From the NCBI GenBank assembly GCA_903835005.1, contig CAILLK010000070.1, positions 1 through 64,000 of the forward strand: a stretch of 64,000 nucleotides of DNA, given 5' to 3'. The notes under the pieces are model-generated. The model was given only the letters and a program-made list of their open reading frames with translations. It searched no databases and had not been told where the DNA came from. Position numbers and translations under genes: made by a program. This document shows positions 7,987 to 17,003 of the stretch, piece after piece. The stretch is from an uncultured Bacteroidota bacterium (lineage in GTDB: Bacteria; Bacteroidota; Bacteroidia; Chitinophagales; Chitinophagaceae). The stretch's first letter is position 1. Each line of letters starts with the position of its first letter.

Positions 7987-8418
7987 ATGGCAATACTCAA
8001 CACTTACCTGAACTTTCAGGGTAATGCAGAAGAAGCGTTTAATTTTTACAAATCGGTATTTGGCGGGGAGTTTTCAGCTATTATACGATTTAAAGATATG
8101 CCCGCCGCAGGTAATGTAGCGCCCGGTGAGGAGGATAAATTAATGCATGTGGCCCTACCTGTAGGCAACGGCAATACACTGATGGCAACCGACCTGCTCG
8201 AGTCGCACGGACACACGTTGAAGACGGGCAACAATTATACCATTTCCCTGACCCCGGCGAGCATGGATGAAGCCAATCATTTCTTTAACGGGCTCTCGGC
8301 AGGCGGCAAGGTAATGGCGCCACTTAAAAAAGAGATGTGGGGCGCTTATTTCGGGATGTTCTTTGACAAATTCGGTGTTCAGTGGATGATCAATTATGAT
8401 GACCGGCAGGTGCAATAA
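7987..8418 (+). CDS. VOC family protein, PhnB-like
   Basis: A 143-residue single VOC domain: TYLNFQGNAEEAFNFYKSVFGGEFS at the start, LMHVALPVGNGNTLMATDLL in the middle and MFFDKFGVQWMINYD at the end. It is the third VOC gene of the cluster and shares the WGAYFGMFFDKFG pattern with the one at 5434 (WGATFGMFKDRFG), which suggests local duplication. It is separated from the double VOC gene by 45 bases without an evident terminator. Confidence 0.85.
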   Translation: MAILNTYLNFQGNAEEAFNFYKSVFGGEFSAIIRFKDMPAAGNVAPGEEDKLMHVALPVGNGNTLMATDLLESHGHTLKTGNNYTISLTPASMDEANHFFNGLSAGGKVMAPLKKEMWGAYFGMFFDKFGVQWMINYDDRQVQ

Positions 8419-8441
8419 CCGGCGATAAAAGAGAAATTGCC

Positions 8442-8651
8442 ATGGTTGAAGTGTTTAAAACAAATATTCAGGAAGAAAGCCAATCGGATAAAATGGTGCA
8501 ACTGTTACTGCACCATTTTCCCGATAGCAGGATCAGTTTCGACCTGGAGGATTGCGATAAAATATTGAGAGTGGAAGGTGATGAGGTATGTCCGGTAACA
8601 ATTATTAAAATGCTTCGCGGCAGAGGATTTGATTGCCTGGCGCTTGATTAA
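8442..8651 (+). CDS. Small HMA-like protein without metal-binding cysteines
   Basis: A 69-residue protein that looks like a ferredoxin-like (heavy-metal-associated) fold: a first strand VEVFKTNI, helix, strand SRISFDLEDCDKILRVEG and a final helix/strand VTIIKMLRGRGFDCLALD. The CxxC metal site is absent, so it is unlikely to be a metallochaperone. Such cysteine-less versions recur in Bacteroidota as unstudied proteins. The gene lies 23 bases after the VOC gene and is probably in the same transcript. Confidence 0.6.
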   Translation: MVEVFKTNIQEESQSDKMVQLLLHHFPDSRISFDLEDCDKILRVEGDEVCPVTIIKMLRGRGFDCLALD

Positions 8652-8755
8652 CAGACTGTAGAAAAACATAATTATTTTATGAGCACAATGAGCATTGCTG
8701 TTTGAAAATTAAGGATATTATTTGTAATATTAGGCCGATTCAAAACCTGAATAAA

Positions 8756-9301
8756 ATGAAAATACTGAAAAAAATTCTGATCATTGTTGCTGTTATATTG
8801 ATTATACCTGTGGTATTATGTGTTATAGCTCTGTTTATTTCGAAGGATTTTGCAGTTGAGCGCGGCATTACCATTAACAGGCCGAAGCAGGATGTATTCA
8901 ATTACATTAAGTTTATTAAAAACCAGGACAATTACAGCAAATGGATGGCAATGGACCCGAATGCCAAAAAGACCTATACCGGCACTGATGGCACTGTTGG
9001 ATTTGTGTCGGGATGGGAGAGCAACAATAAAGAGTTGGGTACCGGAACACAGACCATCCGGACGATTGCCGAGGGGGACAGCCTGGTTGTGGACCTTCAT
9101 TTTATCAAACCATTTGACAACAAGGCAACCGGGTATATGATTACCAGTGATGAAGGTGGCAAAACGAAGGTTAGGTGGGGTATGCGCGGAAATATGCCTT
9201 ACCCGTTCAATGTCATGAAGCTGTTTATGAACATGGAAAAGGCGGGAGGTGATGACCTGGGCACCGGGCTGGCCAACCTGAAGGCGCTGCTGGAGAAATA
9301 A
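8756..9301 (+). CDS. Membrane-anchored SRPBCC (START-like) protein
   Basis: A 181-residue protein with one N-terminal membrane segment (residues ~5-27, very hydrophobic) followed by an SRPBCC/polyketide-cyclase-like domain. The domain opens with the typical INRPKQDVFNYIKFIKNQDNYSKWM and ends in a long helix GGDDLGTGLANLKALL. The fold binds hydrophobic ligands in a deep pocket. The ATG at 8756 is preferred to an upstream TTG at 8702 because it places the membrane segment at the very N terminus. It closes the VOC/DUF1801 cluster. Confidence 0.8.
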   Translation: MKILKKILIIVAVILIIPVVLCVIALFISKDFAVERGITINRPKQDVFNYIKFIKNQDNYSKWMAMDPNAKKTYTGTDGTVGFVSGWESNNKELGTGTQTIRTIAEGDSLVVDLHFIKPFDNKATGYMITSDEGGKTKVRWGMRGNMPYPFNVMKLFMNMEKAGGDDLGTGLANLKALLEK

Positions 9302-9439
9302 TGACTACAGCCATACAAAAAACAGCTTACGCAAAGGCGCATGGGCGCAATTTCTGGTACCGGAGAAACACAAAAAAATAAACGGGCAAGGCTACCTGTT
9401 CAGTAATCAGGTAGTATATCAGTTGCGTCTCTATATGGA

Positions 9440-10462
9440 TTACTCCATCATCTGGCCTATCATTTCTTTGAGCAGTTCGCGGTCGTCGGTGGTGTTTTTT
9501 ATGCCTACTGCCATAGTGCTGTATTTGCCCAGCAGCATCAGGCAGCGTTCCACCCGGGGCAGCGGCCAGTGGCGGGTTGCGGCCATGATATTTTTCACAA
9601 AAAATGGTGACATGCCTATTGCAGCGGCAGCATCTTTATCTGTTTTGCCCTGCACAAAACAAGCCAGGTAAAGCCTGTTGAAATGCATATAAAAAGCTGC
9701 GGTAACCAGCGGCATGGGCGCAGCCTTGGTATTGGCAATAAAGTAGCTCAGCATGCGGTAAAACTTATCGGTATCGCCACTAGTAAGTACTACCGGAAAG
9801 TCGAAAATGTTGTACTCCTTACTGATGCCAATGTACTTCTGGATATGGGCTGTTGTGAGCGCTTTTTCGTCCGGGATATTGATACGTACTTTCTCTATTT
9901 CATTCACAATTTTTTTAAGGTCGCCACCCAGGTAAGATGCCAGTATCTCGGCTTCCTGAACGCCGATGTGAAAGTTGATTTCCTTGCCATGCTCCATGAT
10001 CCAGGCAGGGAGGTTGTCTTCTTTTATTTTATCGGATGTGAACCGGATGCCCTTGTCTTTGATGCGTTTTGCAAACCGGGTGGTACCATCAACTTTTTTG
10101 AACGGATGCTCAATAAGGAAGATAGTAGTGGGTGATGGTTTTTCGATATAGGCAATGAGGGAATTGAGTCCTTTAATATCATCTTTACCTCCCTTAAGTG
10201 AGCCGGCATCTTTGAGTATTACCACCTGCTTATCGGCAAACATGGGAAACCTGCGGCAGGCATTCACTACATCGCTCCATTCGGCATCTTTGCCATAAAG
10301 CACCATGAGGTTGAAATCGCGCTCAGCGGGGCTGAGTATGTTGTTTTCGAAGTAGCCGGTGATCAGATCAAGATAATAAGGTTCTTCCCCGTCTATAAGG
10401 TAAACAGGGGCAAACTGCCTCATATGTAATGTCTGGAAGAGTTTCTTTAGTTCGGCGTTCAT
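9440..10462 (-). CDS. holA: DNA polymerase III subunit delta
   Basis: A 340-residue delta subunit of the clamp loader, which opens the beta clamp for loading onto primed DNA. The N terminus has the family signature VYLIDGEEPYYLDLITGYF, followed by the FADKQVVILKDA strand and the C-terminal helical collar domain (FYMHFNRLYLACFVQGKTDKDAAAAIGMSPFFVKNIM). Length is as expected. It stands alone on the minus strand. The intergenic DNA upstream of it carries short ATGTGC(A/G)A-type repeats, but no clear -7 element. Confidence 0.9.
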   Translation of the reverse strand: MNAELKKLFQTLHMRQFAPVYLIDGEEPYYLDLITGYFENNILSPAERDFNLMVLYGKDAEWSDVVNACRRFPMFADKQVVILKDAGSLKGGKDDIKGLNSLIAYIEKPSPTTIFLIEHPFKKVDGTTRFAKRIKDKGIRFTSDKIKEDNLPAWIMEHGKEINFHIGVQEAEILASYLGGDLKKIVNEIEKVRINIPDEKALTTAHIQKYIGISKEYNIFDFPVVLTSGDTDKFYRMLSYFIANTKAAPMPLVTAAFYMHFNRLYLACFVQGKTDKDAAAAIGMSPFFVKNIMAATRHWPLPRVERCLMLLGKYSTMAVGIKNTTDDRELLKEMIGQMME

Positions 10463-10629
10463 TTTTTAGAGGCTCAATGGCTTAATGTGCAAATGTGCGA
10501 ATAAAATGGGAGAAACGGATAAACGCAGAGACCGTTGACGACGCAAAGAGACACAGAGACATGAAAGGCACTATATGTGGCTCAATGTAAGAATAACTTA
10601 AGTATACTGGCATACATTTTTCATTCTAA

Positions 10630-10959
10630 TCAAATATTCTTCCGGTTATCAAACAACACCTCATATTGCTGTTCGATATTGTGATGAAAAGACGAAGGCA
10701 ATTGAGCCCAATCCCTTAATTCCACCAGGATGGGAATATTGCTTTCCTTAATTTTTTCATATAGACCGGCTACTACAGCAACAGGCAATGGGGAAAGATT
10801 TGGACCACGCATTACCAGGTCGAGGTCGCTGCCGCTGTGGGCAGTGCCATTAACCCGGCTGCCATAGGCCCATACCTCCACAGGTAAGTTTTTTACGGTA
10901 GCAAAAATATGCAGCAGTGTTTGTTTGTCTTTTTCCCTTATCAGCATTTCATTCTTCAT
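10630..10959 (-). CDS. MntA-like nucleotidyltransferase antitoxin
   Basis: A 109-residue minimal nucleotidyltransferase. The catalytic GSx10DxD motif is intact: G33-S34 and D45, D47 in YGSRVNGTAHSGSDLDLVM. In the studied HEPN/MNT systems, MntA neutralises the HEPN RNase by attaching AMP groups to a tyrosine near its active site. The gene overlaps the upstream HEPN gene by 11 bases in the order toxin then antitoxin, the usual arrangement for this type VII module. Confidence 0.85.
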   Translation of the reverse strand: MKNEMLIREKDKQTLLHIFATVKNLPVEVWAYGSRVNGTAHSGSDLDLVMRGPNLSPLPVAVVAGLYEKIKESNIPILVELRDWAQLPSSFHHNIEQQYEVLFDNRKNI

Positions 10960-11371
10960 TTAATCGCCTGATTTCAGCAGCAAGCGCATTTGCATCGGCA
11001 ATAAACCGGGGCAAAAGTACAACTGTTTCTTCGGCAAAGTTAGCGCCATAATCATGTGCAGTACTACTGCGGTTATCGCGGTATTGCAACCATCTTTCAC
11101 ATTCCTCGTCAGTTATAATATTTCGCAAAACAGCATGACGGAATACATCTTTGAATATCAACCTGTCCACCTCTCTGGACGAATGAAAATAGGGTTTCAG
11201 CCCTTTCCTGAGTAGTTTGCCGCTTTGCTCCAATATTGATTCAAACTCTTTGATACAGGCTGAACGGTACATATCGTAATCTATATTTTCAGGATCGGCC
11301 CTATTAAGCAGGGTGAGCGCCTTATTCAGGGTCGCAATGCATCGCTCCAAATAGGTAATATCTATTTTCAT
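10949..11371 (-). CDS. HEPN toxin, HI0074/HepT-like
   Basis: A 140-residue alpha-helical HEPN-domain protein of the HI0074 'nucleotidyltransferase substrate binding' family. The RNase motif Rx4HxY is complete at R101, H106 and Y108 (RSSTAHDY), Y108 being the residue that MntA is expected to adenylylate. Studied HepT proteins cleave RNA, for example tRNA, when unmodified. It is the first gene of the pair. A TAACTTTA -7-like element at 11393-11386 (minus strand) lies just upstream. Confidence 0.85.
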   Translation of the reverse strand: MKIDITYLERCIATLNKALTLLNRADPENIDYDMYRSACIKEFESILEQSGKLLRKGLKPYFHSSREVDRLIFKDVFRHAVLRNIITDEECERWLQYRDNRSSTAHDYGANFAEETVVLLPRFIADANALAAEIRRLNEE

Positions 11372-11502
11372 ACTTCAAATTTCGTAAAGTTATTTATTAT
11401 TGGAGTATTAAAAGAATATCAGTTCATTAAGCACAATATTTCCTCAGAAACACCGTTACATTTAATATAATCTGTAACTTTATATCTCTAAAATGAGCCA
11501 CT

Positions 11503-11931
11503 ATGAAGAAAAAGTCAATCGTGCTATTCTGCTGCGTGATTATGGCATTATGTGCCTGCAAAAAAAGCAGTGTATCTACTCCGGCTTCGGACCTGGAAGG
11601 GAGCTGGATGATGACCAAAAAGTATATTGATACAACGGGAAGGGGTATTATAAACACATCAGTGGTGTATACTTATACCAGCGATCCTACCAATGTGTAT
11701 GTGTTTAATACCGATGGCCACTATAGCTTCCCGAATCCTTTAGGGGTACTTGGTACTTATACCTGGACATTTGCAGACAACAATACCTTTCTGAAACTTA
11801 CCGATTGGCCCTTTGGCAGCGAGAACCAGAAAATACTGCAGCTTACATCTACTACTCTGGAGCTGGAAGATACATCGGTTGCGGTTGCTTCGGGTAATGT
11901 TACAATCTGGAGCTTTTATTCTAAATTGTAA
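11503..11931 (+). CDS. Lipocalin-like lipoprotein
   Basis: A 142-residue predicted lipoprotein. The signal peptide (MKKKSIVLFCCVIMALCAC) ends in a lipobox with the acylated cysteine at about residue 20. The mature part begins with DLEGSWMMTKKYIDTTG, then LGTYTWTFADNNTFLKL and a closing strand, a pattern seen in Bacteroidota lipocalin-like/DUF5004-type proteins. The ligand is unknown. It is a single gene, convergent with the MFS gene that ends at 11983. Confidence 0.65.
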   Translation: MKKKSIVLFCCVIMALCACKKSSVSTPASDLEGSWMMTKKYIDTTGRGIINTSVVYTYTSDPTNVYVFNTDGHYSFPNPLGVLGTYTWTFADNNTFLKLTDWPFGSENQKILQLTSTTLELEDTSVAVASGNVTIWSFYSKL

Positions 11932-11982
11932 AAGGGCGAGGGTATCCGGGCTTGTGTTAAGGAGCTATTTCATATTTACTGA

Positions 11983-13236
11983 TTATACTTTCTTAACTAC
12001 ACTTGATTCTGCCACGGGCTGCTGCAATTGCCGCCATAACAGGGCTGACTGCAGCACTATTGCTATGCTACCGTTGATCTGGAATGAGGTGGCGATACCC
12101 CACCTGGAAACCATAAAACCGGTAACAAGCGTGCCCAAAGATACACCTGAATACATAGCCAGCTGGTAGAGGCTTGTGATCCGGCCCCTGAGTTTATCGG
12201 CGGCGTTTTCCTGGAGAAAGGTATTGACTGAGATATTGGCCGATATCTGGGTGATACCGCAAAGAACCAGAATGAGACCTAACAGCAGAAATGAGTGCAG
12301 CAGCGCCAGAATTATGAGCAGCATGCCCTGAAAGACTGCCATAGCAGAAGCAAACTTATTGCGCCCGAAGGAGCCGCTGAACTGAAGAAAAGTGACCCCG
12401 GCGCCAATAAGGCCTCCAGCTCCGAAGGCGGTCATGGCCCAGCCATAATCGCTCACGCCTGAGTGAAACACATCCCTGATGAGTATAGGACAAAAGGTAA
12501 TGAGCGGGCCACAGAAGAAGTTGGCGGCGAGTACGGTCATGAGTGGCAACCGGATGGTGTGAATGTGCAGCAGGTCGCGGATTTCGCGCCACTGATCAAC
12601 AGGCTTTGACTGAATGGTTTCTTTGCGGATTCTGGCCTTATTGCGCGGATAAACATACCAGATGGCTATGAGAAATGGAAAATAGGATATGGCATTGGCA
12701 CTGAAACAGGCCACACCCCCGTAGCGGGCTATGACAACACCTGCTATAACCGGACCGAGTATGCGCGACAGATTGAACTGGGTGGAATTGAGCGACACCG
12801 CTCGGGATATATCTTTATGGTCAACCAGTGACGGGATTATGGTTTGGAAGGAAGGATTGGAAAGTGCATCGGTGAGGCCAACGATAAATGATATAACAAT
12901 GATCATCCAAACGTGCAGCCAACCTTTGACGAGCAGCACAACCAATGCTGCCACAAAGAAAAACTGGATAACCTGGAAAAAAATAGTGACCTTTTTGCGG
13001 TCGTAGCGATCGGCCAGCACGCCTCCGGGCAGCGTGAAGAGGATAGCGGGAAAAGTGGTTGCAAAGCCGGTGAAACCCACCCAGAAGGCGGAATTGCTGA
13101 GACTGAGCACCAGCCAGGGCTGTGCTACCAGCTGCATCCAGCTGCCAATATTAGACAACAGGCTGGATACCCAGAACAATATGTATCTCCAGGAGAGAAA
13201 ATAGCTTTTGGCTGGTTGTTCGGGTTCTGTTGCCAT
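11983..13236 (-). CDS. MFS exporter, EntS/MFS_3-like
   Basis: A 417-residue major facilitator with about 12 membrane segments, of the enterobactin-exporter-like group. The cytoplasmic loop motif GGVLADRYDRKKV between segments 2 and 3 and the N-terminal SNIGSWMQLVAQPWLVLSLSNSAFWVG are typical. The second half has the corresponding LRGRITSLYQLA loop. Relatives export siderophores or drugs; the cargo cannot be told. A second member of the same family (13457-14722) precedes it on the same strand, 220 bases apart, and the two are probably paralogues. Confidence 0.85.
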   Translation of the reverse strand: MATEPEQPAKSYFLSWRYILFWVSSLLSNIGSWMQLVAQPWLVLSLSNSAFWVGFTGFATTFPAILFTLPGGVLADRYDRKKVTIFFQVIQFFFVAALVVLLVKGWLHVWMIIVISFIVGLTDALSNPSFQTIIPSLVDHKDISRAVSLNSTQFNLSRILGPVIAGVVIARYGGVACFSANAISYFPFLIAIWYVYPRNKARIRKETIQSKPVDQWREIRDLLHIHTIRLPLMTVLAANFFCGPLITFCPILIRDVFHSGVSDYGWAMTAFGAGGLIGAGVTFLQFSGSFGRNKFASAMAVFQGMLLIILALLHSFLLLGLILVLCGITQISANISVNTFLQENAADKLRGRITSLYQLAMYSGVSLGTLVTGFMVSRWGIATSFQINGSIAIVLQSALLWRQLQQPVAESSVVKKV

Positions 13237-13456
13237 TTTTAATGAGTGCCTGCGGATGTTGTTTTATTTCCTTGCGAAGTTCGGTTATAAAGCTTGTGCC
13301 TGCCTGAATTTTGTAATGAAATATTTCATGAGGAGGCGAAACTGTAAAGATTTATAAACAGCATGCCCTAAAAATCAAGGTCGCTAAGCCACCAATACTG
13401 CCTGAAATGATTTATTTTGACAGGGATAATCTGCAGTAATTGCCTGTTTATTCAGA

Positions 13457-14722
13457 TCAGATTTCTTCCAGCACGTTATCTTCCACTTCTTCCATTTTGT
13501 TCATTTCCTTTTTATTGAGGTAATCTCTGCGCAGATGGCCGGAGAAAGCAGCTGCAATAATGAGCGCTATAATACCCTGGCACAGCAACGCATCGGGCGC
13601 GCCCACCAAGGTGGATACGGCGCCTATAAGCAGACTGCCCAGGGGCAGCATACCAAAGTAGGCCATAGCCACATAACTCATCACCCGGCCCCGCATGTTT
13701 TTGTCGGATGTGACCTGTATGATGGTCATGATAATAGTGGTTTGCGACATCATGCCAAACCCGGTAATGGTGGCGAATAGCATGGCGAGCGGAAAATAAC
13801 TGATATGTGAAAACAGCATGAGGAAGGTGCCAAAGATGATGGTATTGATGAGCAGTACCAGCTTAAGATCTGTGCCGGGCCTGAGGGATGCCAGGAATAC
13901 CGAGCCGCAAATAGCGCCCAGGCCAATAAAGCTGTTGATATACCCAAAAGTGGCTGCATCGCCATTAAAGATGACTTTGGCAAATACGGGCAGGAGTGTG
14001 TTGTAGGGCAGCACCAGCAGGCCGCTGAGCGCCAGCATGAGCATTATGACATTGATAGATGGTGTGCTCCGGAGGTAAACGAAGCCTTCCCTGAGTTCGC
14101 GGGCTACCTTCTTTTTTACGGTGGGCGCTATGTAGGGAGGCAATTTCATAAGCAGCAGCGAGGTGATGACGGCTGCAAAGCTGAGTGCATTGATGCTGAA
14201 ACAAATGCCCGCGCCGAATTTCTGGAGTATAATACCCGACAGGGCGGGGCCTATGAGCCGCGCAAGGTTGACCATTGATGAGTTGAGCGCAAGGGCATTG
14301 GGCAAGTCGGCTTTATCGGTAACCATTTCGTGCACCATGGGTTGCCTTGCAGGTACATCGAAAGCATTGATCACACCCAGCATCACGCTGAGGGTGAGTA
14401 TCTCCCATACCTGGTATTTGCCGGTGAGTGCGAGTAAGGCCAGGAGCACGGCTTGCACCATAGAGAGCACCTGGGTAAGCAGTAATACCTTGTAGCGGTT
14501 GTAGCGATCGGAGGCGATACCACCGAGCAATGAGAGGACAAATGACGGGAACTGGGTGGCAAATGCGGTAAGTCCCAGCATAAATGGAGAGCCCGTCATG
14601 GTAAAGACAACCCAGCTTACGCCTGTGCGCTGCATCCAGGTGCCTATCAGTGAAACCGACTGGCCTGAGAAATACAGGCGGTAGTTATAATTTCTGAAAG
14701 CGTTGAATGTGGTGATGCTCAT
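13457..14722 (-). CDS. MFS exporter, EntS/MFS_3-like
   Basis: A 421-residue transporter of the same family as its neighbour: SLIGTWMQRTGVSWVVFTMTGSPFMLG at the N terminus, loop motif GGIASDRYNRYKV, and MRGRVMSYVAMAYFGMLPLG in the second half. The C terminus is a charged tail (NKKEMNKMEEVEDNVLEEI). A -7-like GACCTTTG lies ten bases upstream of the ATG (14740-14733, minus strand). The loop and N-terminal motifs differ enough from those of 11983 to indicate an old duplication or independent acquisition. Confidence 0.85.
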   Translation of the reverse strand: MSITTFNAFRNYNYRLYFSGQSVSLIGTWMQRTGVSWVVFTMTGSPFMLGLTAFATQFPSFVLSLLGGIASDRYNRYKVLLLTQVLSMVQAVLLALLALTGKYQVWEILTLSVMLGVINAFDVPARQPMVHEMVTDKADLPNALALNSSMVNLARLIGPALSGIILQKFGAGICFSINALSFAAVITSLLLMKLPPYIAPTVKKKVARELREGFVYLRSTPSINVIMLMLALSGLLVLPYNTLLPVFAKVIFNGDAATFGYINSFIGLGAICGSVFLASLRPGTDLKLVLLINTIIFGTFLMLFSHISYFPLAMLFATITGFGMMSQTTIIMTIIQVTSDKNMRGRVMSYVAMAYFGMLPLGSLLIGAVSTLVGAPDALLCQGIIALIIAAAFSGHLRRDYLNKKEMNKMEEVEDNVLEEI

Positions 14723-14875
14723 GGCGTGGGGGCAAAGGTCGGGAATTTGAGGATGGGAATTTAATGTGCTGGAATTTTACCATGAAGGGCACAATGGATA
14801 AGACACAAGGGGCACTAAAGAGGAGTTTGCTCATAAATAGTGTTTATTAACTCATCCTCGCAAAATTTTTCCTAC

Positions 14876-15185
14876 TGTGATAACCGATAGTGGAACTGTT
14901 TCGGCTATGCGTAATTGGTATGTTCCGAAAGAGGAATAGACATCATCGGGGCAAGTAGTGCAAGGTGGTTTGGGTAATCACTATACTAAATTCAACCCCG
15001 TTGGGTTGGTTCCCTCTATTATGCTACCACCGGTATTACCGGCGGCTAATGATATTAAACCCTATCGGGCTTTCTTAATTTAACGATTGGATTGAAAATC
15101 CCGACCAGCGAGGCGCTGCATTTGCGTATAAATGCGAACAAGGGGATAATAATTATGGCATTTTGAAGTGGTAGCGGTTATCACA
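14876..15185. repeat. Possible 310-base element with 11-base inverted ends
   Basis: TGTGATAACCG at 14876-14886 is repeated inverted as CGGTTATCACA at 15175-15185. The interval contains the three-hairpin repeat and no gene, as a miniature non-autonomous element would. An 11-base match in a gap this size could still be chance, and no target duplication was seen. Confidence 0.3.
14991..15075. repeat. Three-hairpin dispersed repeat, copy B
   Basis: Stems CAACCC/GGGTTG (14993-15008), a CCACCGGT/ACCGGCGG stem with one mismatch (15027-15045) and CCC/GGG (about 15060-15072) follow in the same order and orientation as in copy A at 291-373. The stem sequences are nearly shared while the spacers differ. 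Confidence 0.55.
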
Positions 15186-15606
15186 TAGTAGCGCCGGGGA
15201 CTCTCCTTATTTTGAATTTTTATCGGATTAGCAGGCAAGCCCGATAGCCTTCCAACTCTCCAACGGTGCCACCGCCACTGAACCAACCTAGTACCACAAC
15301 TGCCGGGACAACAACCTTTCTGATCCGGTATTTTTCGGGTTAGTATTTCAGGAGTGGAAAATTAACAACTTATAACAACTGCATGTCTTATTTTCATACC
15401 TTGGATTTCAGGTCTAAGTGAAGTTTTCAAAATAATTCGTACAATCTTACCCGTTCTTTTCCAGTTTCCTTCGTTGTAACAATCTTGAAATAATGCATTA
15501 TTCGCAGAATTTTCGCCTCGATAAACTGAAAAATAACTTCGCAATATTGCAGGAATTATTATGAAAGCTTCGCTAAATACTTATTACCTGAGACTACAGA
15601 CTAAAA

Positions 15607-16992
15607 ATGAACTGGAAACAAATAAAATGGAAACTGCGGTATGGATGGCAGTATTTTCCGTTTACGGTAAATACGGTCTTGTGTGTGGGGGCGGCATGGT
15701 ATGCCTGGTACCTGCTTTATACGCCTGTGCCCAAGGGTGAGGAGCCATCGGCACTGATACCATTTATAAAGCTGATGGGCAAGATGAGTTTTGTGTTTCT
15801 GATAGTGCTGGCAGTATTGTCGCTTATCAGCACGCTGTTCAGCTATTTTTACTATTTATATATGCGGTCGGTGAAGGGTTCGGTGCTACAGGTAGAGTTT
15901 ACTACCGAGACGAGGAAGGGAAAGACGAGCAGGCTGTATGTGAATGCCCGGCTGAATGATGTGATAAGGCCGAGGCTGGGATTTGTGAAGGCCCGGCTGT
16001 ATTATGATGATAATGTGTTTACTGATTTTTTCGGACTGCTCTCGAACAAGCGGAAGGCGCAGAACCTGATACCGGAGGCTATTACGGGGCGCAGCAGGAT
16101 TAGTCTGCCTGATATAAAGGAGTATGACCTGAAGGGTGGTTTTATCTACTTCCAGGATATGCTGCACCTGTTTCGCCTGGCAGTGGCGCAGCCGGTAAGC
16201 GGGCATTTTTATCAGCCGCCGGTATTGCAGGAGGCTATGGATGCTGAGGTGTTTCCGAAGAAGACGGAGACCATGGATGTGCGCATAGAGCAACTGCGGA
16301 AGGTGGAGGGGGAACACCTGAACTACAAGGATTTTGAGGCGGGTGATGATGTGCGACGTATAGTGTGGAAGGTATATGCCAAGAACCGCGAGCTGGTGGT
16401 AAGGGTGCCTGAACTGCATGAGCCTTATGCATCGCACCTCTATTTTTACGCCAGTTTTTATGCGTCGGTGAAATCATCGTGGATGGATGATGGCTACCTG
16501 AAGGAGATGCTGAACCACTACAAAAACCATGTGTGGACCATATATGATACACTTGCCCACAAGGAGTGGCAGATGCGGTATATACCCGACCAGAGTTTTC
16601 ATATTCCGGAATCGGCCAATGAGGATGAGAAGACGGCCCTGACCATCAGTAACAGCAAGTGGCATAAGGATAACGGGCTTGCGCAATATTTTAACCCTAA
16701 GAGCGGGACGGTATTGTGCATATCGTCGCTGACAGACCCTGTGGAACTGAAGAATATGCTGGAGCGCTGCGATCAGAGTACCGTGGTGTATTTTGTGAAA
16801 CTATCGAACATACTGAAGAGCTATGCCGCGCTGAACCTGCTGATGCGGCTGATCATAAGGCCTCCGCAGGACCGGCTCTCGAAGCTACGGGCACGGTGGA
16901 CCTTCTCGCCCATGCGGGTGCAGATACAAAAGCGGGAGAAGGAGATAGAGGAGTTGCTCAATAAGAGTAATGTAGTGAGCGGGGTGCTGTGA
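15607..16992 (+). CDS. DUF58 domain membrane protein
   Basis: A 461-residue protein with two N-terminal membrane segments (about residues 19-37 and 58-85) and a DUF58 domain. The DUF58 signature is readable as NYKDFEAGDDVRRIVWKVYAKNRELVVRVPE near 240-270. DUF58 proteins usually accompany a MoxR AAA ATPase and von Willebrand factor genes in a complex thought to help assemble or fold envelope enzymes; none of those partners is nearby. It is somewhat longer than the common 300-440 residues. It ends 11 bases before the convergent desaturase gene, so no separate terminator fits between them. Confidence 0.75.
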   Translation: MNWKQIKWKLRYGWQYFPFTVNTVLCVGAAWYAWYLLYTPVPKGEEPSALIPFIKLMGKMSFVFLIVLAVLSLISTLFSYFYYLYMRSVKGSVLQVEFTTETRKGKTSRLYVNARLNDVIRPRLGFVKARLYYDDNVFTDFFGLLSNKRKAQNLIPEAITGRSRISLPDIKEYDLKGGFIYFQDMLHLFRLAVAQPVSGHFYQPPVLQEAMDAEVFPKKTETMDVRIEQLRKVEGEHLNYKDFEAGDDVRRIVWKVYAKNRELVVRVPELHEPYASHLYFYASFYASVKSSWMDDGYLKEMLNHYKNHVWTIYDTLAHKEWQMRYIPDQSFHIPESANEDEKTALTISNSKWHKDNGLAQYFNPKSGTVLCISSLTDPVELKNMLERCDQSTVVYFVKLSNILKSYAALNLLMRLIIRPPQDRLSKLRARWTFSPMRVQIQKREKEIEELLNKSNVVSGVL

Positions 16993-17003
16993 GTAATTTC
17001 TTA

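Larger units (their letters stand above)
14723..15606. other. 884-base gene-free region with inverted and hairpin repeats
   Basis: No gene with family resemblance is visible. The region holds a copy of the three-hairpin repeat (14991-15075), an 11-base inverted repeat bracketing it (14876-14886 and 15175-15185), and degenerate GGCACAA/GACACAAG words near 14785-14820 like those seen in other gaps. Two minus-strand open frames of 60-68 codons look like chance. Confidence 0.6.
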
